Below are positions 1 to 8,933 of a DNA stretch of 64,000 nt, one piece after another (position 1 is the stretch's first letter; every line of letters begins with the position of its first letter). Below the pieces are notes generated by a model. It was given only the letters and a program-made list of their open reading frames with translations, was not told where the DNA came from and made no database searches. A program made the position numbers and the translations under genes. Source of the stretch: Brenneria izadpanahii. Lineage in GTDB: Bacteria > Pseudomonadota > Gammaproteobacteria > Enterobacterales > Enterobacteriaceae. The DNA is taken from positions 1,860,001 to 1,924,000 of the forward strand of contig NZ_CP050854.1 of the NCBI RefSeq assembly GCF_017569925.1, read 5' to 3'.

Positions 1-488
1 GTGTCCAATTGGGTGCGGCCGTTATCCATTACGCGGTAACGGCCTTCAAAACCAAGGAGCAGACAATAGTTGATAAGCTCCAGTAGCAAGATATGTTCAC
101 GCGGATTTTGTGAAAGACGAGCCAGCAACTGGAAGAATTTTTCCCCGCCCCAGGTTTCATTGTGGAAGGTCACCAGCAGGCCACTGCCGGACCAGACTCC
201 GCGGCTGCCCCACGGCGTAAGCGCGGCTGCTTCATCTAGCGCGGTACACAGACAATAGCGTGCGCCGATGATGACTTCGTAAGGAAGCTTCGCTTGTTGG
301 CAGCGTACCTCGAAGCGGCGGATTTCATCAATCAATCGCTGGCGTAAGCCGCTCAGGTCGTCATGTGAAACAGAGTGGCGAATCTGATGGATAGCATTAA
401 GTAGCGGGTTGGCAGCCGCAACCAAGGGATTGCCGCCGCTCTCTCCGGAAAAAATAGTGTTTCCGCCGGTAGATTGTCGTTCCTGCAT
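1..488 (-). CDS. tssL: T6SS inner-membrane protein TssL (DotU/IcmH type), 3' end outside window
   Basis: TssL is the DotU-like inner-membrane part of the type VI secretion membrane complex, working with TssM and TssJ. The reading frame starts at an ATG at 488, 18 bases after the tssK stop, and runs off the left edge, so about 162 N-terminal residues are seen. They read as the cytoplasmic helical domain of the family: an NPLVAAANPLLN stretch, then the ALDEAA motif and a TWGGEKFFQLL segment, all typical of DotU proteins. The C-terminal membrane anchor and any OmpA/peptidoglycan-binding extension lie outside the window. Same strand and close spacing indicate one operon with tssK and tssJ. Confidence 0.9.
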   Translation of the reverse strand, partial: MQERQSTGGNTIFSGESGGNPLVAAANPLLNAIHQIRHSVSHDDLSGLRQRLIDEIRRFEVRCQQAKLPYEVIIGARYCLCTALDEAAALTPWGSRGVWSGSGLLVTFHNETWGGEKFFQLLARLSQNPREHILLLELINYCLLLGFEGRYRVMDNGRTQLD

Positions 489-506
489 AGTGAGCTCTCG
501 TCCTCA

Positions 507-1850
507 TTATTCCGATAGGCCGCGTATGGCCCAGAACTCCATATCCAGTCCGGGAAATTCACCGGCGAGATGTAGCGCAAATGCGCCGGATTTTTCCATC
601 TCTTTCCAGAGTTCACCGCCTTTTTCCAGTTCAAAATAGCTGTAACCAGCATGCCACGGGATTTGCGGGGGAGCTATCGGCATGGCGCGCAGCACCATGC
701 CCGGTAATTGAAGCTGTACCAGATCGCGAATTTTGGTGACCGGTGCGACTTTCATTTGTGCCGGGAAGTGAGTTTGCAGCATTTCACCTGGCACGCTGGC
801 TTTAACCGCTAGCACGAAACCAAATTCCCGTGCCATGCTGCTTTCTGGCATCGTCGCTATGTTGAGACCATGGGAGCGTTCAGTGAGCGTGAGTTGGATA
901 GCACTCTCTTCCATTACCAGCGACAGACCTTGGCGCAGCACCAGCATTAGTTTGCTAAAGCAGACAGCCAGATTGTTATGATCGTAATTCGGCAGGGAGG
1001 CGCCAGGTATACGCTGAGGCAGCCAGGTAGTAAGTTCAGTGGCTAGGGGCAGCCAATCGCGCCACAGTGATTCAGGGTGAAGTAGGGGCAGTGTAAGCAG
1101 ATGTGTGATATGACCTATGTGGTGATTGATTAAGGCCAGCAGCATGAACTCAACCATTTCGGAGGTATTAAAACGCCCCGGCTGACGTAGCCGCTGGCTC
1201 ATCTGCTGGCTGCGCTGCTGTAGCAATCCCCGCATATCGTTGAGTAGGCCATAGAGCTGTTCGCTATTGATGGCGTTGAGCATTGGGGGAATGTAGTTGG
1301 CATCCAGACGTACCTGGTTGTCATTGCGTTTTTCAATCACTTCGGCCACGCCGATGGCGGTCCACTCGGCGGTTAGCTCGCTTTCCAGCATCAGCTTCAA
1401 TCGCAGTCTGCCGAACTGGAGCGCCGCCGAGCCTATTGAGATGGCGTTATCGTCATCCACCTCTTCTTCAAAAGCAACATAGCGGGCAAGGGAATCAGCC
1501 GATTCACTGAAAATCACCTCTTCACGCCCGGCTCGCCGGGCGGGCAGCGCAAGCACGACTCGGGCATTGGTCAGGTTATCAGGAATTTCCATTGGCGCTG
1601 GCCCGTATCGCGCATCGCGAAAGGAAAAGGGGGTTCCATCCGGTAGTAAACCGCTGGCGTAACTTAGCGCAATACATCCCTGACGCAACATCGCCTCATC
1701 GAACTCCAGATCGAGAAATCCCCAGAGGTAAGGGCGCTGTAAATTTCCCCATTCCCGGATGTGGCTTTGCAGGAAGCTTTCTGTTCTCTGAAAATGATGA
1801 GGGCGCAGAAACATCCCTTCGCTCCAGACCACTTTTTCTGCTTTATTCAT
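507..1850 (-). CDS. tssK: T6SS baseplate protein TssK
   Basis: TssK is the trimeric baseplate component that links the T6SS baseplate to the TssJLM membrane complex. The 447-residue product has the usual family length and the hallmark N-terminus (KVVWSEGMFLRPHHFQ), then the central HHIGHITHLLTLPLLHPE helical section and a C-terminal domain ending in GLDMEFWAIRGL. It starts 24 bases after the tssJ stop and is followed 18 bases later by tssL, an order (J-K-L) common in T6SS clusters. No damage is visible. Confidence 0.96.
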   Translation of the reverse strand: MNKAEKVVWSEGMFLRPHHFQRTESFLQSHIREWGNLQRPYLWGFLDLEFDEAMLRQGCIALSYASGLLPDGTPFSFRDARYGPAPMEIPDNLTNARVVLALPARRAGREEVIFSESADSLARYVAFEEEVDDDNAISIGSAALQFGRLRLKLMLESELTAEWTAIGVAEVIEKRNDNQVRLDANYIPPMLNAINSEQLYGLLNDMRGLLQQRSQQMSQRLRQPGRFNTSEMVEFMLLALINHHIGHITHLLTLPLLHPESLWRDWLPLATELTTWLPQRIPGASLPNYDHNNLAVCFSKLMLVLRQGLSLVMEESAIQLTLTERSHGLNIATMPESSMAREFGFVLAVKASVPGEMLQTHFPAQMKVAPVTKIRDLVQLQLPGMVLRAMPIAPPQIPWHAGYSYFELEKGGELWKEMEKSGAFALHLAGEFPGLDMEFWAIRGLSE

Positions 1851-1874
1851 ACTGATTTCCTGTTGGATCTTCCG

Positions 1875-2381
1875 TTACTCGTTGACGACGCGAATCCCAT
1901 CAATATCGAGAAAAACACTGGCTTTGAGTTCGTTAGACGACCATTTCCAGAATTTATAGAAGCTGTCTTTATTTGTGGTGGGAAGAGGAAGAGATATTCG
2001 CCACTTTTTGCCATCGAGTACCTGGTATTCCGCCATGATGCCAATGTAGCGTGCATCCGCTGGGGTTTGACCGGTAGGCGTTCTATTGAGCTGTCCTGGC
2101 ATCAGGAAAAATTCATCAGCGTTAAGCAGGTTGGCGCCGAGGACTGTCTGAGCGTTATTTTGCAGCGAGTAGAAATCTGCTGACATAAAGTCGGCATCGG
2201 ATTTCAGTAACAAAACTCTGACCTTTAGCGGCGCAGCGTCGTTAATATTCGGATGCGCATAAAAGTTCAGAATGTAAGTGGAAGGTTCGCTGTGTGAAGA
2301 CGAAGCACAACCGCTCAGCAGAGTGAGAGCGGCTATGAAAAACACCAGTAGGGACTGGTATAAAACCGGTTTTTTTTTCAT
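1875..2381 (-). CDS. tssJ: T6SS outer-membrane lipoprotein TssJ
   Basis: TssJ is the outer-membrane lipoprotein that anchors the T6SS membrane complex by binding periplasmic TssM. The 168-residue product starts MKKKP, has a hydrophobic signal and a clear lipobox LSGC with the acylated Cys at residue 25. The mature part has the two-layer beta-sandwich signature of the family (LNFYAHPNIN, PLKVRVLLLKS, then the loop with FFLMPGQ). It lies between the SH3-like lipoprotein gene and tssK, all on the same strand with gaps of about 25 bases. Confidence 0.93.
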   Translation of the reverse strand: MKKKPVLYQSLLVFFIAALTLLSGCASSSHSEPSTYILNFYAHPNINDAAPLKVRVLLLKSDADFMSADFYSLQNNAQTVLGANLLNADEFFLMPGQLNRTPTGQTPADARYIGIMAEYQVLDGKKWRISLPLPTTNKDSFYKFWKWSSNELKASVFLDIDGIRVVNE

Positions 2382-2406
2382 GTTGTGTTGTTAGGTTGAC
2401 GCGAAA

Positions 2407-2909
2407 TTAGTCGATAATCCAGGTTCCGCTGTTGGTATTCTGGCAAGCTTTGCTACTGCCATCCACCGATACACAGGTTGGTTTCTGCGCTTTACGACGC
2501 GGTGTACGTCTCCTGTCTTTTTTCAACGTCTCTTCATACAGTTCGCTTTTTACCGCGGCCTGAGGTGGAACGTAACCAATCAGTTCCTCTTTTCCCGGTT
2601 CGGCAATTGCAAGCCAGGCGTTTTCTACCTGTCCAAGTACGTTGTAGGTATTGCTGTTTTCAAGATGACGAATCACCTTACCGCCAAAATCGGGCTGGCT
2701 CATGACCGACGCGGGGTAAAGGGCCCGGTATTCCTGGTTGATAGGTTGGAACTCTTGAGGGGGGGTGATGGCATGACGATGCACTAACGTAACGCCATTC
2801 ACTTCATTGGTCACGATCGTGTCATCAGTTAATTCGGGTGGGGGGGAGCTTTGCAACTAGCAAGGCCGAGGGCAGAAAGAAGGACTAATACGATTCGCAT
2901 ATTCATCAT
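2407..2909 (-). pseudogene. SH3-like lipoprotein at head of T6SS operon, frameshifted in a C7 run
   Basis: Two frames together make one lipoprotein of about 167 residues. The first, from an ATG at 2909 behind an AAGGA site, encodes a signal peptide ending in a lipobox (GLASC) and then hits a stop. The second, entered just after the run of seven C at 2840-2846, encodes an SH3b-like segment (VLGQVENAWLAIAEPGKEELIGYVP) and a basic tail with two Cys. One more C would join them. A TTG at 2856 opens the second frame alone but would lack a signal peptide. The family is unnamed to me; position suggests a T6SS accessory envelope protein. Confidence 0.75.
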
Positions 2910-3618
2910 GATGTTCCTTTGCAAATAGTTTGTACTTATTGAAACAAATTACTGGATGTTTACTGGACGATATTATTGAATTGCTCGTTTAATAACTGTA
3001 TTCCTGGACAGTCATTTTAATTAAGACATAGCTACCGCACGAGCTTTACGTGGCGTAAAGCCGAGTTTGTTATTTGCGGTTGTCAAAACTTAATGGCGTG
3101 ATTCTACATAGACTAGCTAACAATTCAATATTGTTCTTGTTACATAAAAAGACACTAATTATATGGAATGCTCAAAAAATGATGAGTTCCCCGGCGTTAT
3201 TTATAACCTAAGTAAAACTCGGTATTGGTGGTTATTATGTGGATTGTGAGTTAATTATATGATTTTTTAATGAGTTTTACCTTCTTCCCACCTCATTTTC
3301 TAACGCTGAGAGGGGGCCAGAATGTTCTGGCATTTATGAGATCAAGATTAATCTTAAAATGCTAATGGCATAGCATGATGATACCGGGGTCATCCTTATC
3401 GTATATGGTTGTATATTCAACATGTTGTTTCCAACCAGCAATTGTATTCACATTCTATCCATGACTACATATAGCGGGGTAGGTTTCTTACTCTTCTTGT
3501 TATGGCATTAGTGCGCTTATGCAGAGTTTGCGCCATACCAAAGAATGTCTGCTTTTATTTATGGGAAATATCAACGCTACCGGTCAGGGCTAAAGCTCAT
3601 TAGTTTATGAGCGAAATC

Positions 3619-3632
3619 ATTATCATGATAAT
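3619..3632. promoter_or_regulatory. Fur-like palindrome
   Basis: A perfect 14-base palindrome ATTATCATGATAAT, with flanking CATTATC and GATAAT hexamers like those that build Fur boxes. The best 19-base alignment to the Fur consensus that I can make gives about 13 matches. It lies about 700 bases upstream of the T6SS lipoprotein start. Confidence 0.45.
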
Positions 3633-3799
3633 AATGTTCTTATTTAATTATTCCTATTTGAAATAAACGCGCATAGCTAGGTGTGTTTCTATGTCAATTT
3701 TCGATTAAAGTAGACGATCTCAATAAATCAGAATTTTTAACTGAATTAATCGATATTGCTCTATGATTATTCCTCCAATTTATATGAGATTATTTAAAA

Positions 3800-3818
3800 T
3801 AAAATGATAATCATGATA
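3800..3818. promoter_or_regulatory. Fur box candidate
   Basis: Aligned by eye to the 19-base Fur consensus GATAATGATAATCATTATC, this site matches at 15 positions, including the whole core ATGATAATCAT. The nearest gene start in reading direction is the T6SS operon about 890 bases to the left. Iron control of T6SS by Fur is known in some enterobacteria; for this locus it is inference. Confidence 0.5.
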
Positions 3819-4035
3819 AACATATTCTATATTAATGAGTCCGACTGTATCAGTTGGGGGCTATGTGGATAAACAACTCCATTGCTTATCCTCTGTTTGT
3901 TCAGGTTCTCCGCCGGAACGGCTTTTAAGGTTGTGGTTATCAGAGCGATCGTTATTGTGCCGATCGTACTCTGATCCGGCTGCGTCCCGTAGCGGATTGA
4001 TATGACGAACGCATCCATCAACAGCATAACGATAT

Positions 4036-5469
4036 TCAAAGGTTGGAATGGGCTTTCCGATAGCAAGAGGGAAAACCCTGTCCCGCCAGTTCCGCAGCCG
4101 AAGAGTACGCTACGGCCCAATCCTCCTGCATCACTCGGCTAATCAGTTGTTCAACCTCAACGCTATGCCCGGTCAAATTCCGGCGCGCCTTGGCGATAAT
4201 TTCCGCGTCGGTAATCGGGCGTTCGGCGCTGCCCAGCGGTTTATAACGTTCGCGCACCGCGCTGTCGCCATTGCGATGCCTGACCACCACGCGTGCGCCG
4301 GGCTGGCGCGCCGGGCCGCACATGCGCTGTTCAAACTCAGGATTGAGGATGGCGGTCACTTTATCGGCCAGCGCCAGCATCTTCTCACTACACATGCTCT
4401 GTTCCGTATACCATTCCGCGCCGGGCGGCAGGCCCGATGCCACTGCCGCCAGCGTCCACGGCAGACTAAACTGCGCATCAATCACCGTGCTCGGGCGGTA
4501 ATCCATCATATCGTTGACCAAGCGGGAAAAGGTATGTACCTCGATGGCGTGAAAATCTTCCGCCCGCCAGCCTGTCTCCTGCATGATGTCTTCCATGCTT
4601 TCCAGCGCGCAGGCCAGCCAGCGACAGGCGGGATAGCGTTTAAAGCTGCCGTAGCCGGCGTACCAATGGTTGCCGAGATTGGCCGTCAGGATATCAGGCG
4701 CGAATCGGTCGGAGCCGATCATCCGCCAGTAACCCTGTTCGCCGTCCAGTACGTTAAGACTGCCGCTCAGGCCCAGTTGCGCCATAATTACCGCTTGAAT
4801 ACCTGCCTGAGCCGCCGGGGCCACGGCATCCTTCAGCGCCAGCAACGGCCGTTGCCGCCAGTTGTACTGATGCAGGCTGGGCAGGGGGGTTAGCGCGGCG
4901 GCCAGGCCGACGGCATGATGCAACCGTTCTGGATTGAGTTCCAGTAGCCGACCGGCCACCAATGCCGCGCCGATCGCCTGATGCTGCGCAACGCCGTAAA
5001 CCTGACCGAAACGCTGCTCCGAGGGTTGGATAGCGTGGATCAGGCGATTGTTCACCTCAAAGCCGGCGGTCAGCGCGGCGATCAGCGACTGCTGCGTCAC
5101 GGCCTTAGGGCTGAGATCGAGAGCGGCCATCGCCGCGGCGACCAGCGTGGAGCCGGGATGACCAAGACCTTTACCGTCGATCTCTACGCCGTCATCGTGA
5201 TCGAGACCGTTAATGATGGCAGCGTTGCTGAAAGCGGCGCCGAGCGGGCTGAAGCCGGGCCGACCGAAGACATAGCAGTCGCCTCTTCCGGCGAATAGTC
5301 GGGCGGCGCGGATAACCGGTTCGCTGACGCGATGGTTGCCGGCTGCCCAGCCGCAGGCGAGGGCGTCCAGTAAGTGCAACCTGACTTTGTGGCGGATGGC
5401 GTCGGGGATATTCTGTGCGCTCAGCGTGCCGGCAAAATTTACCAACTGGCGTGTGGCGGTCATGTTCAT
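4036..5469 (-). CDS. MmgE/PrpD family protein
   Basis: The MmgE/PrpD fold includes 2-methylcitrate dehydratase, cis-aconitate decarboxylase and many members of unknown substrate. The product of about 477 residues has family length. It carries the conserved NAAIINGLDHDDG segment near residue 85 and the GSFKRYPACR motif near residue 280. The first ATG is at 5469; a TTG at 5478 inside the permease stop region is possible. It lies 5 bases after the permease gene and is last in an operon with an amino acid type ABC transporter. No prpB, prpC or acnD lies nearby, so propionate catabolism is unlikely. The natural substrate is unknown; a role on the imported compound is inference. Confidence 0.85.
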   Translation of the reverse strand: MNMTATRQLVNFAGTLSAQNIPDAIRHKVRLHLLDALACGWAAGNHRVSEPVIRAARLFAGRGDCYVFGRPGFSPLGAAFSNAAIINGLDHDDGVEIDGKGLGHPGSTLVAAAMAALDLSPKAVTQQSLIAALTAGFEVNNRLIHAIQPSEQRFGQVYGVAQHQAIGAALVAGRLLELNPERLHHAVGLAAALTPLPSLHQYNWRQRPLLALKDAVAPAAQAGIQAVIMAQLGLSGSLNVLDGEQGYWRMIGSDRFAPDILTANLGNHWYAGYGSFKRYPACRWLACALESMEDIMQETGWRAEDFHAIEVHTFSRLVNDMMDYRPSTVIDAQFSLPWTLAAVASGLPPGAEWYTEQSMCSEKMLALADKVTAILNPEFEQRMCGPARQPGARVVVRHRNGDSAVRERYKPLGSAERPITDAEIIAKARRNLTGHSVEVEQLISRVMQEDWAVAYSSAAELAGQGFPSCYRKAHSNL

Positions 5470-5474
5470 GGTTA

Positions 5475-6152
5475 TCAACGTTTAAAATAGCGGGTGCGGA
5501 TCCGGCGTTCGGCATAGCTGGCCAGCAGTGACAGCGGAAGGATGGTGACGACGAAAAACAGTGCGACAAAGGTCAGCGTCTCCAGCGGCCGAAAAGTGGC
5601 GGTACTCAAACGCTGCCCCTGATAGAGGATCTCGCCGGTGGCGATATAGCTCGCCAGCACCGAGTTTTTTATCGACATCACGCACTGGCCGACAAACGCC
5701 GGCAGGATACGCAGAAAGGCTACCGGACCGGTAATGCGCACCAGCACTTTGAACGGCGACATCCCCACCGACAGCCCGGCTTCGATCAGACCATGATCGA
5801 CGGATTGCAGGCCGGAACGGAAGATCTCGGCAAAAAAAACGCTGCCATATAGCGAGATGGCCAGTACGCAGGTTAAGTAAGAGGATAAGGTCAGCCCGAA
5901 CAAGATAGGCAGGCAATAGTAGGCCCAGACGATCAGCACCAGCGGCGGAATCGACCGCACCACCTCGATCAGCCCCTGGGCGGGCAGGCGAATCACTGTC
6001 CTGGCCGAGCCGCGTAACGGCGCAAGCAGGGCGCCGCCGAGAATGCTTAAGGTGACCGAAGCCAGAACGATTTGAAAGGTGGTGAATATGCCGTCCAGCA
6101 AAATGGCGCGATATTGCCAGAGTATTGAGAAATCCCAATGATAAACCGGCAT
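5475..6152 (-). CDS. Polar amino acid type ABC transporter permease
   Basis: Inner-membrane permease of the HisM/HisQ/GlnP family, 225 residues with the usual four to five membrane segments. It has the family pattern (GILDG/ DGIFTTFQIVLASV at the N-terminus, VRSIPPLVLIVWAYY, and the EAA-like loop EAGLSVGMSPFKVLVRI that docks on the ATPase). The start ATG shares its A with the TGA stop of the ATPase gene, showing translational coupling. Only one permease gene is present, so a homodimeric channel is likely. Confidence 0.93.
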   Translation of the reverse strand: MPVYHWDFSILWQYRAILLDGIFTTFQIVLASVTLSILGGALLAPLRGSARTVIRLPAQGLIEVVRSIPPLVLIVWAYYCLPILFGLTLSSYLTCVLAISLYGSVFFAEIFRSGLQSVDHGLIEAGLSVGMSPFKVLVRITGPVAFLRILPAFVGQCVMSIKNSVLASYIATGEILYQGQRLSTATFRPLETLTFVALFFVVTILPLSLLASYAERRIRTRYFKR

Positions 6153-6943
6153 CAGACCCGATCCCCCGCCGTCACGCCGGACAGCGTCATAAAGTGACGT
6201 ATTTGCGCATTTTCAGGGCGTGACCAGATCTCCCGCGGAATGGCTTCATCCACCAGCCTGCCGTTATCCATCAGCAGCAGACGACTGCAGACCTGCAAGG
6301 CAAAGCGCATTTCATGGGTGACCACCAACATGGTGGTGCCACTGGCGGCCAGCTCGGAAATCACCGCCAGCACCTCACCAACCGATTCCGGATCCAGCGC
6401 CGAGGTGGGTTCATCAAGCAGGATCACCCGTGGCTCCATCGCCAGCGCTCGGGCGATCGACACGCGCTGCTGCTGACCGCCGGAAAGCTGGACGGGAAAA
6501 TCACCGGCCTTCGCCGTCAGCCCCATGCGTTCCAGCAGCGCCATCGCCTTTTCTATCGCCGTTTTACGCGGAACGCCGAGCACTTGCACCGGCCCTTCAA
6601 TAATATTCTGCAGCACGCTGCGGTGCGGCCACAGATTGAAGTGCTGGAACACCATCGTCATCGCCGCGCGTTGCCGGGCCAGCGTGTGCCGCTTTACCGG
6701 CTTTCGCTGCGCGCCATAAAAGCCGATCTCTTCATTATCCAGCCAGATATGCCCGCTGTCCGGCAGCTCCAGCATATTCAGGCAGCGCAGCAAAGTGGAT
6801 TTACCGGCGCCGCTGCGGCCAATGATGCCTATCACCTCCGAAGGGTGAACCTCGAAGGAGATGTCATCAATGATTTTAGCGCCTGAGAATGATTTGCTGA
6901 GAGCGTCTATTTTCAGTAATGGTAGAGAAACCTGTGCGCTCAT
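6152..6943 (-). CDS. Polar amino acid type ABC transporter ATPase
   Basis: ATP-binding subunit, 263 residues, of the HisP/GlnQ class. Walker A is GRSGAGKST near residue 43, the signature is LSGGQQQRVSIARALAMEP, Walker B is VILLDEPTSALDPE, and the switch His is in VVTHEMRFA. The motif order and spacing are complete. Its ATG overlaps the TAA of the binding-protein gene, and its stop overlaps the permease start, so the three are cotranslated. Confidence 0.95.
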   Translation of the reverse strand: MSAQVSLPLLKIDALSKSFSGAKIIDDISFEVHPSEVIGIIGRSGAGKSTLLRCLNMLELPDSGHIWLDNEEIGFYGAQRKPVKRHTLARQRAAMTMVFQHFNLWPHRSVLQNIIEGPVQVLGVPRKTAIEKAMALLERMGLTAKAGDFPVQLSGGQQQRVSIARALAMEPRVILLDEPTSALDPESVGEVLAVISELAASGTTMLVVTHEMRFALQVCSRLLLMDNGRLVDEAIPREIWSRPENAQIRHFMTLSGVTAGDRV

Positions 6944-7734
6944 TACTGCTGGCTCACCGGATGAGTATATTTTTTCCAGATGCTTTTCAGCGTACCGTCT
7001 TTATCCAACTGCTCCAGCCGACCGTCGAGCCACGCCTGCAACTGCGGGCGATTTTTACGCAGGCCAATATTGGTCGGCTGTTCTTTGACCGGCTGCGGAA
7101 TAACCATGGTGCCTTGATGGCGCTTCTGAATATATTGCGACATCTGGATATCGTTAGTGACGATGGCATCGGCACGGCCGCTTTCCATCTGTAGCTGCAT
7201 ATTGTCGCTGTCCGGCACAATAATCCACTGCGCCTTATCCAACTGCGGCTGCAGCAGCGTCACCGCCGCCGATCCGTCAATAGCCGCGAGTTTGGTCTGC
7301 GGGTTATTTATCGTCCCCCACTGGTCAAACTTTTTGGTCTCTTCCGACAGCGTCAGCACGCCCATCTGATGCGATCCCATCGGACGGGTAAAATCGGCGG
7401 CTTTGGCTCTTTCCGGGGTCTTATTAAAGCCACCGAGAATATCGAAGCGGTTAGACTGCAGGCCAGCCACGGCGGTGCCCCACTGGGTGTCGACGTATTC
7501 GATTTTAATATCGGTATCTTTGAATATTGCCTGTACCACGTCCGGCACCAGCCCGGTCCACTGATTGGTCAGCAGATCTTTCTGATACCACGGCGGCGCG
7601 TTAACCGCGCCGACGCGGATAACATGATCCGGCAGAATCGTATTAATATCATCTGCGGCATGCGCCGGAACCTGTGTAAAAAGCCCTGGTATCAGCAATA
7701 ACGCCGACATCAAACGTGATGTGAAAAATTTCAT
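6943..7734 (-). CDS. Periplasmic substrate-binding protein of the ABC transporter
   Basis: Periplasmic solute receptor of the amino acid binding family (SBP_bac_3), 263 residues from the ATG at 7734, which has an AAGGGG ribosome site. A signal peptide ends near PAHA/ADD at about residue 26. Family landmarks include IRVGAVNAPPWYQ, DILGGFNKTPERAKAADFT and GRADAIVTND. Upstream in-frame codons to 7797 are unlikely to be translated because the signal peptide would be internal. It heads the operon SBP-ATPase-permease-MmgE/PrpD. The ligand cannot be read from sequence. The upstream intergenic space is only about 36 bases before a LysR remnant. Confidence 0.9.
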   Translation of the reverse strand: MKFFTSRLMSALLLIPGLFTQVPAHAADDINTILPDHVIRVGAVNAPPWYQKDLLTNQWTGLVPDVVQAIFKDTDIKIEYVDTQWGTAVAGLQSNRFDILGGFNKTPERAKAADFTRPMGSHQMGVLTLSEETKKFDQWGTINNPQTKLAAIDGSAAVTLLQPQLDKAQWIIVPDSDNMQLQMESGRADAIVTNDIQMSQYIQKRHQGTMVIPQPVKEQPTNIGLRKNRPQLQAWLDGRLEQLDKDGTLKSIWKKYTHPVSQQ

Positions 7735-7770
7735 TTTATGCCCCTTGGTGAATATAATCATTGATTCTAT

Positions 7771-8178
7771 ATGGTGTGCGTGCTGCCGGCGCAGCACCCG
7801 CTGACGCAGCAGGCCGTGGTGCGCTGGCAGGATATTGCGCCACGGGAGCTAATCTTTATTACCACCGACGTCCGGATGGTGGCGATGATCGCGGAGGTGG
7901 TGTCGGAATTCCGCCAACGTCAGGTCGCAGCGGTGGAAACCAACCGCTACAGTATGGCGATCAACCTGGTCAGGCATGGTAACGGCGTGACCATCGTCGA
8001 CCGCTTTTCCCTACAGGGGATTGACACCGCTGGGTTGGCGGTGCGCCCGTTCCGCCCTGCATTACAGGTTTCGGTGGTGGCGGTGACCGATCGGCGTAGT
8101 GTAATGTTCCCGACGAGAGAAGCGTTTGCGGAAGCGATGAAAACGGTGATGGCGGAAAGCGCTGGGGTTGTTATATAG
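7771..8178 (+). pseudogene. C-terminal fragment of a LysR-type regulator
   Basis: The 135-residue frame matches the second half of a LysR effector-binding domain: LPAQHPL, then EVVSEFRQRQVAAVETNRY, SMAINLVRHGNGVTIVDRFS and a C-terminal helix. The N-terminal helix-turn-helix and the first half of the effector domain, about 160 residues, are missing. The frame is closed by a TGA at 7762, only about 30 bases from the binding-protein ATG on the other strand. LysR genes are often divergent from the transporter they control, so a deletion probably removed the regulator's start together with the shared promoter region. Confidence 0.8.
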
Positions 8179-8933
8179 CCTGATGTGAATGATATGCCGC
8201 TAAATAGCTTGCCGTGCTCGCTTTTATACTTTTTCAAAAAAACACCGGCTCGCCGGCAGCCTGAGCCAACTATGCCATTGAATAATGGATTAACGTTGAT
8301 CATTCATATCAAATGCCTGCCAAAGCAATGAAAGCGGGTCGATGGACTTTATGCATGAACAGCTATCAGATGGCTTCGGTATTATATGTCTACATTTTTC
8401 TATAATGGATCATAAATACAGATTGCGAATCATTAATCGAGCAGGAAGTCATGATGATAAAAACCATCCCGTGTACAGCTCCTGTAAATAAGTGCATATA
8501 AAACAAGAACGAAAAACCTACGCTATCGTTTCCAGGCATCTGACAATAACCATTTTGGCGGTGTTGTTCCGCGGACCTATTGCACAGGGTAGGCTGACGA
8601 TATTTTGAAATTAAAGAAAGACCGGAAAGTAAATATCACTGGTGTTGGCAATAATATTGGAGACAGGACGCTCTACACCAATAATAATGAAAATATGGCA
8701 TGGAAGATAATAAAGATGATCCGGATATAGGTTTTGTTCAGAATGATCATAATATGAGCGGGCCCCGTGTTTTAACCATAGGATAAATGGCGTCATAAGG
8801 CGGTAGTGACAGATTCCGGTAGGAGATAGGTCGACGGGGCTGGTGGGGCGTTTCGGGTTAGCCCTTTATGTAATGCATTCGATTGCACGCGAATTCTCGG
8901 CGGAAAAGCGTGTCTTCCACCGAGAATAATCCC
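8179..8933. other. Gene-free stretch
   Basis: About 750 bases between the LysR remnant and the MFS gene. I see no coding frame with a ribosome site or family resemblance, no tRNA and no clear repeat. Confidence 0.5.

Larger units (their letters stand above)
2915..4035. other. Gene-free AT-rich region upstream of the T6SS operon
   Basis: About 1.1 kb between the head of the T6SS operon and the end of the MmgE/PrpD gene. Short open frames here lack family resemblance and ribosome sites. The only clear signals are two Fur-box-like palindromes, listed separately. The region probably holds the T6SS promoter. Confidence 0.6.

Noticed and set aside
3827..4120. 97-residue frame on the minus strand
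   Set aside because: It overlaps the end of the MmgE/PrpD gene, has no ribosome site and resembles no family.
4048..4893. 281-residue frame on the plus strand
   Set aside because: It is antisense to the well-supported MmgE/PrpD gene; the composition is that of a shadow frame.
8611..8796. 61-residue frame on the minus strand upstream of the MFS gene end
   Set aside because: No ribosome site or recognisable motif; consistent with chance.
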